Positions 15,876 through 25,075 of a stretch of DNA of 38,606 nt are shown one piece after another (position 1 is the stretch's first letter; each line of letters starts with the position of its first letter). The notes below the pieces were generated by a model. That model saw only the letters and a list, made by a program, of their open reading frames with translations. It was not told the DNA's origin and ran no database searches. The translations under genes and the position numbers were made by a program. Source of the DNA: Desulfobacterales bacterium. GTDB taxonomy: Bacteria; Desulfobacterota; Desulfobacteria; Desulfobacterales; JAHDSC01. Where the stretch lies: positions 1 through 38,606 of the forward strand of contig JAHDSC010000083.1 of assembly GCA_018432925.1 (NCBI GenBank), in the 5' to 3' direction.

Positions 15876-17819
15876 TCAATCAATTTCCCGTAACTCTTTT
15901 TTAACGAAGTTCAGTGCGCCGCCGGCCAGAAGATGTTTTCGCTGCCGATCCGAAACATCCAGGCAGGCAACGACGGAGCCGCCGTCCACCATGACCGGTA
16001 TTTCCGTTTCGCCTTTTTCGATCCGCGTCCGCACGTTGGGAAGGACGACTTTTGAACCCTTCTTGAAACGCTGGAAATCCGACGGGTCCTTGAAAGTTAA
16101 CGGAATGATTCCGAAGTTGCAGAGGTTTGCTTTATGGATACGGGCAAAACTTTTGACGATTTTCAAACGGACCCCTAAATACCGGGGAGCAAGGGCTGCG
16201 TGCTCCCTGCTGGAGCCCTGGCCGTAATTCTCCCCTCCGACGACCGCAACGCTCCCCTTTTCCTTGCATTCCCTGTAAAACCCGGGATTGATCTGATAGT
16301 AGACGAACTCGCTGATGGCCTCGATATTGGAACGAAAAGGAAGGACTTTGTTTCCGGCGGGCATGATGGTATCGGTCGAAATATTGTCGCCGACTTTAAT
16401 CGCCACCTCCGCTTCCAGGGTTTCAGGCATCGGCGTCATTTCCGGCAAGGGTCGGATATTCGGCCCTCGAATGATATCGGTCTTGCGCAGTTCCTCGGAT
16501 GGAGCGATGATCCCGGCCTCATCGATCAGATATCGTTCGGGTTCCTTCACGCGGGGATAAGGCATCTCCTTCGACAGCTCCCGCGGATCGGTGATCACCC
16601 CTTTCAGCGCCGCCGCCGCCGCGGTTTCCGGTGAGCAGAGATAGACCTTGTCATCCAGGGTTCCGGAACGACCGGGAAAATTTCGGGGAAAGGTACGCAG
16701 GCTCACCTGCCCCGTGCCGGGCGCCTGCCCCATGCCGATGCATCCGAGGCATCCGGACTGGTGGATCCGGGCCCCCGCCATCAGCAAAGCAAGCGCGCCG
16801 CCGTGCTGGGCGACGTTTTCGAGAACCTGCCGACTGCCCGGATTAATATGAAAAGAGACGTCCCGGTGACAATGACGTCCTTCAAAAATCCCGGCCGCCA
16901 CCATGAGATCCCGAAATGAGGAATTGGTGCTGCTGCCGATAATTACCTGGTCAACCTTGACCCCGGCCGCCTCCCGAACCGGAACCACATTTCCCGGGGA
17001 GGAGGGACAGGCGATCAGAGGCTCGACGGTTGAAAGATCGATCTCATCATATTCGTCATAGCGGGCACCCTCATCGGCGGAAAGTTCGATCCATGCATTC
17101 CCTCGCCCCTGGGCTTCCAGATAAAAACGGGTATTTTCATCGGAAGGAAAGACGGTCGTTGTGGCGCCTAATTCCGTACCCATGTTTCCGATGGTTTCAC
17201 GGTCGGTTGCGGAAAGAGATTTCACTCCGGGTCCGAAATACTCGACCACCTTGCCGACGCATTCTTTGACTCCGTGACGCCGAAGCATTTCAAGAATGAC
17301 ATCCTTGGCACTGACCCAGTCGGGAAGTTGCCCGGTAAGCCGCACGCCTAAAACCTTCGGGCAGGGCAAATGATAAGGACGGCCCGCCATGGCCATCGCC
17401 ACATCCAGGCCGCCGGCTCCAAGGCCCATCATCGATACTCCGGCCGCCCCCGGCGTGTGGCTGTCGGAACCCAGCAGGGTTTTTCCGGGAACGCCGAAAC
17501 GCTCCATGTGAACCGGATGGGATACCCCGTTGCCGGGGGGACTGAAATAAATCCCATACCGGGCGCAGGCGGTTTGAAGGTATCTGTGATCGTCGGCGTT
17601 TTTGCTGTCGGTTTGAAGGAGGTTGTGGTCAACATATTGCGCGGCCAGTTCCACCCGGACCGATGGAATCCCGAGCGCTTCGAATTCAAGCATGGCCATG
17701 GTTCCGGTGGCATCCTGAAGCAGCGTATGGTCGATCCGGATCGCGATTTCCTCGCCGGGAACCAGTTTTCCATCAACAAGGTGTGCCTGTAAAATTTTTT
17801 GAGTCAGATTTTTTGCCAT
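15876..17819 (-). CDS. Aconitate hydratase, Aquifex-type
   Basis: This 647-residue enzyme would interconvert citrate and isocitrate in the TCA or glutamate pathway. It has the long N-terminal Fe-S domains and a C-terminal swivel domain in one chain. Recognisable blocks are LLGSDSHTPGAAGVSMMGLG, PSSPGNVVPVREAAG, SGCLGCIGMGQAP and, in the swivel, GGENYGQGSSREHAALAPR. Cluster ligands Cys357 and Cys360 are present, but the first ligand, normally Cys in IGSCTNSS, is Ser297 (IGSSTNSS). The open frame starts at 17840. ATG 17819, preceded by AGGGGA and fitting the family, is preferred. It could be a functional variant or a related hydro-lyase. Confidence 0.85.
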   Translation of the reverse strand: MAKNLTQKILQAHLVDGKLVPGEEIAIRIDHTLLQDATGTMAMLEFEALGIPSVRVELAAQYVDHNLLQTDSKNADDHRYLQTACARYGIYFSPPGNGVSHPVHMERFGVPGKTLLGSDSHTPGAAGVSMMGLGAGGLDVAMAMAGRPYHLPCPKVLGVRLTGQLPDWVSAKDVILEMLRRHGVKECVGKVVEYFGPGVKSLSATDRETIGNMGTELGATTTVFPSDENTRFYLEAQGRGNAWIELSADEGARYDEYDEIDLSTVEPLIACPSSPGNVVPVREAAGVKVDQVIIGSSTNSSFRDLMVAAGIFEGRHCHRDVSFHINPGSRQVLENVAQHGGALALLMAGARIHQSGCLGCIGMGQAPGTGQVSLRTFPRNFPGRSGTLDDKVYLCSPETAAAAALKGVITDPRELSKEMPYPRVKEPERYLIDEAGIIAPSEELRKTDIIRGPNIRPLPEMTPMPETLEAEVAIKVGDNISTDTIMPAGNKVLPFRSNIEAISEFVYYQINPGFYRECKEKGSVAVVGGENYGQGSSREHAALAPRYLGVRLKIVKSFARIHKANLCNFGIIPLTFKDPSDFQRFKKGSKVVLPNVRTRIEKGETEIPVMVDGGSVVACLDVSDRQRKHLLAGGALNFVKKELREID

Positions 17820-18287
17820 TTTTCCCCTGGTTTCAATCACATAAGAAAAAGAAAATCTTTGAACCGCGACAGTAAGCGCTAACCCCTCGGTTTCAATATG
17901 GAACGGATATTATCATTGCCTCCGAGCCAAGGCCAAGCAAAAAATAATACCCGATGGAACTTCATCGCTTTTCCAAAATCCTGAAAAGCGTTCGGACGAT
18001 GGATTCATCCCTCCGGTTTCGAACTTTTTTTAACGGTGAGACGTTACCGGCCGGGCATCGAATGAATTTTTTCGGGAAGCGAAATACAATTGCGGAGACC
18101 CGGATACCGGCATACGAGAGTTAAAAACGGGGGGGCACGCAATACATAAAGCCCTCCCCTCCCCACAATACCGACCGAACCTCGCCGATACGTTTGTGAT
18201 CGGATGCCGATGTCTCGGCTGGTCGCGGGAGGTTCAAGTACCGTAACGGTTCGAGAAACCATCGAGTAACCGCAAACCTGCCGCCGG
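17820..18287. other. Intergenic stretch between LUD and aconitase genes
   Basis: These 468 bases lie between two minus-strand genes. They contain a G-tract and pyrimidine tract near 18128-18170 but no convincing gene, repeat or terminator. The promoter of the aconitase gene is presumably here. Confidence 0.4.
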
Positions 18288-18941
18288 TCAGATCCCTAAG
18301 TTCCGGTTGATCAAAATGATCTTCACCCGGCCCCTGGGAAACGATTTCTCCGTGATGGTCCAGGTATTGCAGATGCGGTCCGGGCTTTTGCATTCCTCGC
18401 AATAGGAGGTTTGAACGCATGGCGTCTTTTTATCCAGTCGCATTGCGTTGACCGGCGCCGTAAAGTTTTTGATCCGGCACATTGCATCATCCAGGTCCGG
18501 CACAATTTTATTTCGACCCGCCAGAACAATCACGTATTTAGGGCCGAAGGTCAGGGCCGCAACCCGGTTGCCGATCATATCCAGGTTAACGAGAGTCCCG
18601 GTCTCGGTCACCGCATTGGTTCCGGTGATAAACAGATCGACCCCCAATGCCCGGTGCCGGCGTTCCATCAGTTCTTCCCGAGATACGCTTTTATCATAGG
18701 TATCCAGCACCTGAAGACCGGGATGATTTTTTAAGGTCTCATAAATGCCCGTTTCGGTAAAGGTCATTGAGCCGCCCCACGAAACGCTTTTGGCATCCGT
18801 ATGGGGAAGGATGTCTTCCAGTATGATTTTTTTCGCCTCTTCCCCATCATCGGCCAGAAAGACCTCAAAGTTATTCCCTTCCAGTGCTTGTTTGAGATCG
18901 TTGAACCTGATCTCCCAAAATCTCTGAATCCGTTTTTCCAT
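18288..18941 (-). CDS. LUD-domain protein (lactate-utilisation LutB/LutC-like)
   Basis: This 217-residue single-domain protein of the LUD (DUF162) family belongs to the group of LutB/LutC subunits used for lactate oxidation, though stand-alone members are common in anaerobes and uncharacterised. Typical blocks are SVSWGGSMTFTETGIYETLK, LFITGTNAVTETGTLVNLDM and YVIVLAGRNKIVPDLDDAM. Near the C-terminus it has CVQTSYCEECKSPDRIC, four cysteines that could bind a metal or cluster. No LutA/LutB partner is nearby. It is transcribed in the same direction as the aconitase gene downstream but 468 bases away. Confidence 0.8.
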   Translation of the reverse strand: MEKRIQRFWEIRFNDLKQALEGNNFEVFLADDGEEAKKIILEDILPHTDAKSVSWGGSMTFTETGIYETLKNHPGLQVLDTYDKSVSREELMERRHRALGVDLFITGTNAVTETGTLVNLDMIGNRVAALTFGPKYVIVLAGRNKIVPDLDDAMCRIKNFTAPVNAMRLDKKTPCVQTSYCEECKSPDRICNTWTITEKSFPRGRVKIILINRNLGI

Positions 18942-19202
18942 GTCTCACCTCGTGTTCAATGGATGGTTACGTCCAGCGGCCGGGGAACTCCTTGATCGGG
19001 AGGCCTCATGAATGATCCGTTCCGCTCGATCAAAGGCTTGGCAAAAAAACTCCCGGGCTTCTCCATATCAGTTATAACATAGGATCGGTGCACCTTTTTA
19101 ACAGCGAAACGGTATCAGCCGCGCGTCGGATGAAAGTTTTGAAGAGGAAAACATTTTCGCATCGGCCTGCCGATCATCCGAGTCCGAATAACCGGCCGCC
19201 GG

Positions 19203-19835
19203 CTATTCGGGAATGGATTCATCGTTTTTCCCCCGGGCGAACGGGCGGCCGAAAAACCGGAACACTTTTTTCACGCCCCTCCAAACCTTCGGAAGCAACC
19301 AGATGATCAGCAGGATGAAGATTATGAACAGAACGATGAAAAGCCACGGATGATTCAGCGCAGTCCAAAGACCGGCAATCACGGTAAAATCCTCGACGAT
19401 CGACAGCGCCCAGTTACTGAACGGTTCGGGTGAGGTATTTACCATCACGCGGGTGCCGGCCTTCGCCGCATGCGTCCCAGCCGCCACCCCTCCGCCGATC
19501 AAGGCGGCAGACAGAACAAGGGCCGGGTTCATATCGCCCACGGCGCCTGCCGCAAGGAGCGCACCGGCGGGAATCCGGATAAAAGTATGCAGCGTATCCC
19601 AACCGGTGTCGACACCCGGTATTTTGTCGGTGATGAATTCCACGCAATACATGAAAGCCGCCGCTAAAATTACCGCGGGACTCGCGAGAATCCGCAGGTC
19701 CGGAGGAAGGTCCATGCCGCCCGTGGCTCCCAAGACGCCGAGCATCAGGATCGCGGCATAAAGATTGATCCCGCTGGCCCAGGCCACGCCCATGGTAAGC
19801 GATATCGTATCAGCGATGTGATTGAGTGCTTCCAT
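19203..19835 (-). CDS. DUF4126 membrane protein
   Basis: This 210-residue inner-membrane protein has about five hydrophobic segments. The DUF4126 pattern is clear: MGVAWASGINLYAAILMLGV at the start, PAVILAAAFMYCVEFITDKI, and ALIGGGVAAGTHAAKAGTRV. It ends with a long hydrophobic helix (WLFIVLFIIFILLIIWLLPK) and a basic tail. Function is unknown. Its start lies inside the 3' end of the HEPN gene (26-base overlap, different frame), which indicates translational coupling. Confidence 0.8.
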   Translation of the reverse strand: MEALNHIADTISLTMGVAWASGINLYAAILMLGVLGATGGMDLPPDLRILASPAVILAAAFMYCVEFITDKIPGVDTGWDTLHTFIRIPAGALLAAGAVGDMNPALVLSAALIGGGVAAGTHAAKAGTRVMVNTSPEPFSNWALSIVEDFTVIAGLWTALNHPWLFIVLFIIFILLIIWLLPKVWRGVKKVFRFFGRPFARGKNDESIPE

Positions 19836-21393
19836 TTTTCATGTCACTCCCTATGATCGGCAACTCCATGACCGGGATTTCCTCTTCCTCTCTGGCCAGC
19901 GACCTCCGGCTCTCTTCCGCGTGAACCGTCAGGGATAAATAGATAAGGGCAGCCCGGGCCATTTTCAGGATTCTCAAGGTCCTTGCTTCAAAATCCATTC
20001 GGCTTAATGAAAATTCAAGGGAATCGTCAAAATCGTCAACCCCCTCATCGGCGGAAGGCCCTTGCCAGGACGAATCATGCAACTTGAGATATTTGTGTTC
20101 GAGATGGTTTCGGATGGCATGAATCTGCCTTGCCTCGGGTTCCAGCGCGTCTTTGAATCCTTCCTTGTCTTCATAAAGCTCCTTGCTCAGCCAGAACAAA
20201 CCACGCAGGGGCCAGTTTTGCGAATCCGCCAGCTTTTCCCTTAATTTTTTTGCTTTTACGGGAAACAGGTACCAGAGCGTTCGGAAATTCACCTTTTTAT
20301 CTTCCATATGAATATTAAGGTATCGGTTCAGAAAGAATGCAATTTTATCGAACAGTGAATAAGCCATTCGAAACGAAAGTTTTTCTTTCTCGACCGCCAG
20401 ACCGTAGACCGGGCCGTCAAGGGTATCGAACAGGAGAACGTTTTCGTCTGAAAAATGCTTCTCCGCGCGACCGGCGCTTTCATAATAAAGCCACCTTGCC
20501 GAGACAAGCTCCTGCTTCAGCTGGTTATAATATCCGTGAAAGTAAGGCGTTTCTCCTTTTTTCATGACAATGGACGGGGTCGAGAGAATATCGGATGCGG
20601 CCGCCGGATATTCCCCGAGATCATTTAAAGGATTCAAAAACAACCGGTTCTTCAGGCACCATTTTTTATAATCAACCGCTTCGTCGCTTTCCCCGAGGGA
20701 AAATGAACTCAGGTCGATGCGAGCTTTTAATGCATCCGCGGACAAAACCTTCTTCAGTTCCTTCCGGTACCCCTCGAAAACCGGCCGGGCATGCGGCTCC
20801 ACCCCCTTCTTGAGTGCAGATTCAAGGTCATCATAGGCATGCCGAAAAAATATAAGTGCATGCGCATCGTCATACAGGGAGTGGGCATAATGAACCAGAC
20901 CGGCTCCCCTGTTTCCCCGTGCCATTGAAAAGTCCGGAATGAAATCCAGCGCCTTGTCCCAGTAGGCGACGGCTTCGACAAAACGTCCGATCTGACTCAG
21001 GGTGCCGGCTAAATTCGTATAAATCGGACATGCCTGGCGTTTGAATCTCTGTTCGACATTATCTTTCTGAATCGCGATCACGGCGCGGCGAAGATGAATC
21101 AACTGGCTTTCGACCTCCGCCTGCTCCCATTTCCACAGGTCGGCCGGACCGGTGATCGATAATTTATGCAGGTTACCCCACGCATTGGCGATGTGGTAAT
21201 GAAGAATCGCCGTCTGGTAAGCGGTTAATTTTCTTTCCCAAATCCTTTCCGAAAGAGCGATTGCCTGCCGGATCCCTTCACTTTTGCGGAGTTCAAAGGC
21301 ACGATCGGTCAAAATTCCGATATGCTCGATGGCAAGATCCGCGGACATGCCGGACAAGTCTTTTATGGCAAAAAGTTTATAATAGGGATTCAT
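19810..21393 (-). CDS. TPR protein with LA2681-type HEPN domain
   Basis: This protein of about 527 residues has an N-terminal half of helical TPR-like repeats (YHIANAWGNLHKL; YTNLAGTLSQIGRFVEAVAY; ARGNRGAGLVHYAHSLYDD). Its C-terminal domain matches the LA2681 HEPN family: CLKNRLFLNPLNDLGEYP, FRMAYSLFDKIAFFLNRYLN and the RNase-type Rx4H motif in IRNHLEHKYLK. HEPN domains with this motif are usually metal-independent RNases acting in anti-phage defence or toxin systems. That role is inferred here, since no classical partner is adjacent; only the coupled DUF4126 gene follows. Start 21393 (ATG) or GTG 21408 are both possible; neither ribosome site is strong. Confidence 0.8.
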   Translation of the reverse strand: MNPYYKLFAIKDLSGMSADLAIEHIGILTDRAFELRKSEGIRQAIALSERIWERKLTAYQTAILHYHIANAWGNLHKLSITGPADLWKWEQAEVESQLIHLRRAVIAIQKDNVEQRFKRQACPIYTNLAGTLSQIGRFVEAVAYWDKALDFIPDFSMARGNRGAGLVHYAHSLYDDAHALIFFRHAYDDLESALKKGVEPHARPVFEGYRKELKKVLSADALKARIDLSSFSLGESDEAVDYKKWCLKNRLFLNPLNDLGEYPAAASDILSTPSIVMKKGETPYFHGYYNQLKQELVSARWLYYESAGRAEKHFSDENVLLFDTLDGPVYGLAVEKEKLSFRMAYSLFDKIAFFLNRYLNIHMEDKKVNFRTLWYLFPVKAKKLREKLADSQNWPLRGLFWLSKELYEDKEGFKDALEPEARQIHAIRNHLEHKYLKLHDSSWQGPSADEGVDDFDDSLEFSLSRMDFEARTLRILKMARAALIYLSLTVHAEESRRSLAREEEEIPVMELPIIGSDMKNGSTQSHR

Positions 21394-21522
21394 CGGAATT
21401 CCATCCACCTGGCCCTGCGGAGATCTCTTTTTGAAAGATTACGGGTTCAATGGCGAGGTTTGTATTTGTCGATCGGGTTTTTCGGATCCATCCGTATTCT
21501 CAGAACCCGTAAAAAGCCCGGC

Positions 21523-22992
21523 TCACAAGGTCTCCATCCAGTCGCAGAGGAGCCGGACGCCGAATCCGGTCCCGCCGACTCCGCAGTAGGCGGTTTCCTT
21601 CTTGTTATACGACGGCCCCGCAATATCGATATGCGCCCAGCGTGCGGCACCGGCAAACTCGGAGAGAAACAACGCGGCGGTGATCGCACCCCCCCACCGG
21701 CTGCTGCCGGTACTCTTAATATCGGCGAAATCGCTCTTCAGCAATTCTTTATAGTCATCCGGAAGCGGCATCCGCCAGCAGCGCTCATGCGTTGTCCTTC
21801 CGGAACGGATGATGTCTTCCGCCAGTTTTTCATCGGAAGAGAACACTCCCGCAATTTTTTCACCCAGCGCAACCACGCAGGCTCCGGTCAGCGTTGCCAG
21901 GTCGATCAGGATTTGCGGCTTGTACTCCTTGATCACATAGGACATCGCATCGATTAGAATCAACCGGCCTTCGGCATCCATATTGCCGATTTCAACGGTT
22001 TTTCCCTCGAAACTTTGAATAATGTCTCCCGGACGAAACGCACTCCCGGAAGGCATGTTTTCAACGATCGGAATGGCTCCGATCACCCGGATTCCCGGCT
22101 TCCGCCTGGCCATCGCGATCATGGCCGCCGCAACCGCGGCCCCGCCGGCCATATCGTCTTTCATATCGCCGAGAGATCCGGAGGGCTTCAGATTGATCCC
22201 TCCCGAGTCAAACGTAACGCCTTTACCGACAATCGCAACCGTCTTTTCGGAATGTTTCGGAGCATAATCCAGAAGAACCATTCGAGGCGGGCTCTGACTG
22301 CCGGATGCAACCGCCAGAATGGCACGGAGGTTTTTTTTTCTCAATTCTTTCTCGTCCATCACCCGGAATTCAAGGTTTTCTCGCGCAGCGTGCCGCACAA
22401 TCGCTCTGGCAAAGGCTTCCGGTTTCTTGTCGTTGGACGGAGTGCTGACCCAATCCCTTGCCAGGATCGTACCCCCGCAAACCGTTTCCACCCGTGAGGT
22501 AAGATCGCGGTATTTTTCGACCTCGTCGGGTTTTACAAGAAAACCGATTTTGCCGAGCGGTCTGTTTTTTTTCTCGCTTTTATATTTTACGAACCGGTGA
22601 TTTCCAAGAAAAGCGCCTTCCTGCATGGCCATGAGAACATCCCGCCTCCCCGGCTCCATTTTCTTATCAAAAGGAACGGCAATCAACACTTCGGAAAAAT
22701 TCTTCCCGGCGCACTTTTTTGCAGCCTCCCCGCACACAGCCCGAAAGACCTCAAGATCCAGTTTTTCAAATTTTCCGAGACCCAGGAAAAGCACTCGGAC
22801 CGCTTTGGCTTCCGGGGGATTGTAAACGGTTATTTCGTCCCCCTTTTCCCCTTTGAATTCTTTCCGCTTTTTGACCGCCCGGACCAGGGATCTCAGCACG
22901 GAATCGTCATACATTTGCCGGTCTTCACAAACCGGAATGACCAGTGTTTCTATTTTCGTCGTCTGTAAATCCGCGGATGTCAGGTACAGCAC
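21523..22992 (-). CDS. pepA: Leucyl aminopeptidase, M17 family
   Basis: This 489-residue cytosolic di-metal aminopeptidase releases N-terminal residues from peptides and usually forms a hexamer. The catalytic domain is complete: VGKGVTFDSGGINLKPSG (Lys and Asp ligands), DMKDDMAGGAAV (Asp), and NMDAEGRLILIDAM, the M17 signature NTDAEGRL with Met for Thr. A normal N-terminal macro-like domain precedes it. The frame opens with TTG at 23034. GTG at 22992, 10 bases after AAGGAG and beginning MLYLTSADLQ, is preferred. The gene is divergent from the FmdE fusion gene, with about 220 bases between starts. Confidence 0.9.
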   Translation of the reverse strand: MLYLTSADLQTTKIETLVIPVCEDRQMYDDSVLRSLVRAVKKRKEFKGEKGDEITVYNPPEAKAVRVLFLGLGKFEKLDLEVFRAVCGEAAKKCAGKNFSEVLIAVPFDKKMEPGRRDVLMAMQEGAFLGNHRFVKYKSEKKNRPLGKIGFLVKPDEVEKYRDLTSRVETVCGGTILARDWVSTPSNDKKPEAFARAIVRHAARENLEFRVMDEKELRKKNLRAILAVASGSQSPPRMVLLDYAPKHSEKTVAIVGKGVTFDSGGINLKPSGSLGDMKDDMAGGAAVAAAMIAMARRKPGIRVIGAIPIVENMPSGSAFRPGDIIQSFEGKTVEIGNMDAEGRLILIDAMSYVIKEYKPQILIDLATLTGACVVALGEKIAGVFSSDEKLAEDIIRSGRTTHERCWRMPLPDDYKELLKSDFADIKSTGSSRWGGAITAALFLSEFAGAARWAHIDIAGPSYNKKETAYCGVGGTGFGVRLLCDWMETL

Positions 22993-23107
22993 CTTGTCGT
23001 TTCTCCTTTTTCGGTTCGCTTGATTTATTTCCAATCATATAAGTTTCATCGATTTAGTCAATGAAATTGTCTTTCGCCTTTCCATGTCACGGACTGGAAA
23101 ATTAACC

Positions 23108-23159
23108 TTGACAATCCAAATTTTTTCATATTGTATAATATGCCTTTATAGGCATATTA
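23108..23159 (+). promoter_or_regulatory. Promoter with overlapping inverted-repeat operator upstream of the FmdE fusion gene
   Basis: TTGACA at 23108-23113 and TATAAT at 23134-23139 look like -35 and -10 boxes, although the 20-base spacer is longer than ideal. TAATATGCC (23136-23144) and GGCATATTA (23151-23159) form a perfect 9-bp dyad around TTTATA, starting within the -10 box. This is the placement expected of a repressor operator. Given the ModE gene downstream, a molybdate/tungstate-responsive regulator is a reasonable guess, but the binding protein is not shown. Confidence 0.5.
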
Positions 23160-23212
23160 ATTTTTATCATCCTTATTTTTAATTTTTAAACATCATTCGA
23201 GGAACTTGTCTT

Positions 23213-24883
23213 ATGGACACAGTGCATCATCATCAAAAGGAACTTGACGTTCGAATCACCGATTATTCGCTGGATGAGTATCTGCATATGGTCAAGTCCT
23301 TTCACGGCAGCGTCGCCCCCGGAATGGTCATCGGGGGTTTTATGGTGGATCTGGCCCTCAAAAATCTTCCGAAGGGAGAGTTTTTCGACGCGATCTGCGA
23401 AACCCGGGCCTGTCTGCCGGACGCAATCCAGCTTCTGACCCCCTGCACCATAGGGAATGGATGGCTGAAGATAATGGACTTCGGCAGGTATGCGCTCAGC
23501 ATGTTTGAAAAGTGGGAAGGAGAGGGAATCCGGGTGTTCATCGATTCCTCGAAAATTAAAGCCTGGCCGGAGATCAACAGCTGGTTTTTTAAACTGAAGC
23601 CGAAAAAAGAACAGGATTATCAACTGTTGCTGGACCAGATCGTGGATGCGGGCCCCCGCCTCTGCAGCCTGCAAAAAATCAAAATCCGGTCCAAGTTATT
23701 GAATCCGAAGCTGCATGGCGACCGGATAGCGAGCTGCCCCTTGTGCGGAGAAGCTTATCGATCCAAAGGCGGAGCCATCTGCCCTGCCTGTCAGGGAGAA
23801 ACGCCTTACCGGTTGTCGGAAGATTTGAATGACGAACCGATTGCCGAGCCCCATTTGAAATCGGTGCCCGTCGAGCATTCCAATGGTCTCCGGGCGCTTC
23901 ACGACATGACCCAGGTCGTTCCCGGAACATCGAAAGGCCCGATTTTCAAACGCGGTCAAACGCTGACGGCCGGCGATATCTGCCGTCTGCAGAAAATGGG
24001 CCGACGAAATGTTTATGTGGCCGAAGAAAATGAAATCGGCTCAGAATGGGTGCATGAAGATGAAGCCTCTCTGGCTTTCGCGCAAGCCATGGCCGGTGAA
24101 GGAGTGAAGGTCGATGGTGGTCCGCGGGAAGGCAAGATCACGCTTCTCGCTGAAATCGATGGCATGCTTGTGGTCGACACCGAGCGCATGGAGCAGTTCA
24201 ACATGGTGCCGGGGGTCATGTGCGCCAGCCGCAAAAGCTACCGCGTGGTGGACCGAGGGCATTGCGTTGCCGGAACCCGAGCGATTCCACTCTTCCTTCC
24301 CCAAAAAGATTTTCAGAAGGCCATTTCCATTCTCGGAGACGAACCGCTTTTTCGCGTACTTCCGATGCACCGGGCCAAGGTGGGAATCCTGAGCACCGGC
24401 AGCGAGGTCTTTCAAGGCCTGATCGAAGACAAATTCATTCCGATCATTAAAACGAAAGTCGAAAAGTTCGGATGCAGCGTAATCCGGCATATGATTGTAC
24501 CGGATGATCGCGAATTCATCTGCCGGGAAATCAAGAAGATGATCCGGGCCGGGGTTGAAATCGTGGTGACCACGGCGGGTCTGTCCGTTGACCCGGACGA
24601 TGTGACCCGACAGGGAATCCGGGATGCCGGCGCCACGGATATGCTTTACGGAGCGCCGATTTTACCCGGAGCCATGACTCTGCTGGCGAAAATCGATACG
24701 GTCCGGGTGATGGGAGTCCCTGCCTGTGCCCTGTATTACAAGACCACCAGTTTTGATCTTCTCCTGCCGAGGGTTTTGGCGGGCCTGAACATCACCCGCC
24801 ACGAACTGGCAAAACTCGGGCATGGAGCCATGTGCCTGGACTGCAAAACGTGCACCTATCAAAAATGCACCTTCGGCACCTGA
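23213..24883 (+). CDS. FmdE / zinc-ribbon / MoeA-like molybdopterin-binding fusion protein
   Basis: This 556-residue three-part protein has residues 20-155 matching FmdE, the E subunit of formylmethanofuran dehydrogenase (VKSFHGSVAPG, then AIQLLTPCTIGNGWLKIMDF). The family's usual Cys in HGxxCPG is Ala35. Residues 175-193 form a zinc ribbon (CPLC...CPAC). Residues 225-530 resemble MoeA-type molybdopterin-binding proteins: VPGTSKGPIFKRGQTLTAGD, VGILSTGSEV, and VVTTAGLSVDPDDVTRQGI. A four-Cys tail (541, 544, 547, 552) closes the chain. It probably handles molybdopterin or metal for the formate dehydrogenases encoded downstream. It precedes modE and modABC on the same strand. The role is inferred. 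Confidence 0.8.
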   Translation: MDTVHHHQKELDVRITDYSLDEYLHMVKSFHGSVAPGMVIGGFMVDLALKNLPKGEFFDAICETRACLPDAIQLLTPCTIGNGWLKIMDFGRYALSMFEKWEGEGIRVFIDSSKIKAWPEINSWFFKLKPKKEQDYQLLLDQIVDAGPRLCSLQKIKIRSKLLNPKLHGDRIASCPLCGEAYRSKGGAICPACQGETPYRLSEDLNDEPIAEPHLKSVPVEHSNGLRALHDMTQVVPGTSKGPIFKRGQTLTAGDICRLQKMGRRNVYVAEENEIGSEWVHEDEASLAFAQAMAGEGVKVDGGPREGKITLLAEIDGMLVVDTERMEQFNMVPGVMCASRKSYRVVDRGHCVAGTRAIPLFLPQKDFQKAISILGDEPLFRVLPMHRAKVGILSTGSEVFQGLIEDKFIPIIKTKVEKFGCSVIRHMIVPDDREFICREIKKMIRAGVEIVVTTAGLSVDPDDVTRQGIRDAGATDMLYGAPILPGAMTLLAKIDTVRVMGVPACALYYKTTSFDLLLPRVLAGLNITRHELAKLGHGAMCLDCKTCTYQKCTFGT

Positions 24884-24924
24884 TTGGAATCGAACGAATT
24901 TTATTTTAGGGAAATCATATAAGT

Positions 24925-25038
24925 GAAGCTCCCCGCCTTAAAAGGCAGGGCTTCTTGAAAAGGGCAAGGAGGGGGATTGCATCCCCCTTACTCCTGCACC
25001 GCAGAATACCCCGCCATTTATGGCGGGGTATTCTGCGG
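24925..25038. repeat. Three successive hairpins, the last a 40-bp perfect palindrome
   Basis: Hairpin 1 (24925-24954): GAAGC/GCTTC with inner GCCTT/AAGGC, resembling the right end of IS605/TnpB-type elements (GTGAAGCTCCCCGCC). Hairpin 2: AGGGGGAT (24970-24977) with ATCCCCCT (24981-24988). Hairpin 3: 19 bases at 24999-25017 pair perfectly with 25020-25038. They fill the gap between the fusion gene and modE. They may be a terminator array, or remnants of palindrome-ended mobile DNA without a transposase. Confidence 0.6.
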
Positions 25039-25075
25039 GAGTTTCATAAACCGCATAAACCTCGGATCGTTAATC

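Noticed and set aside
24925..25038. CRISPR-like repeat array
   Set aside because: The three hairpins have different sequences and no regular spacers.
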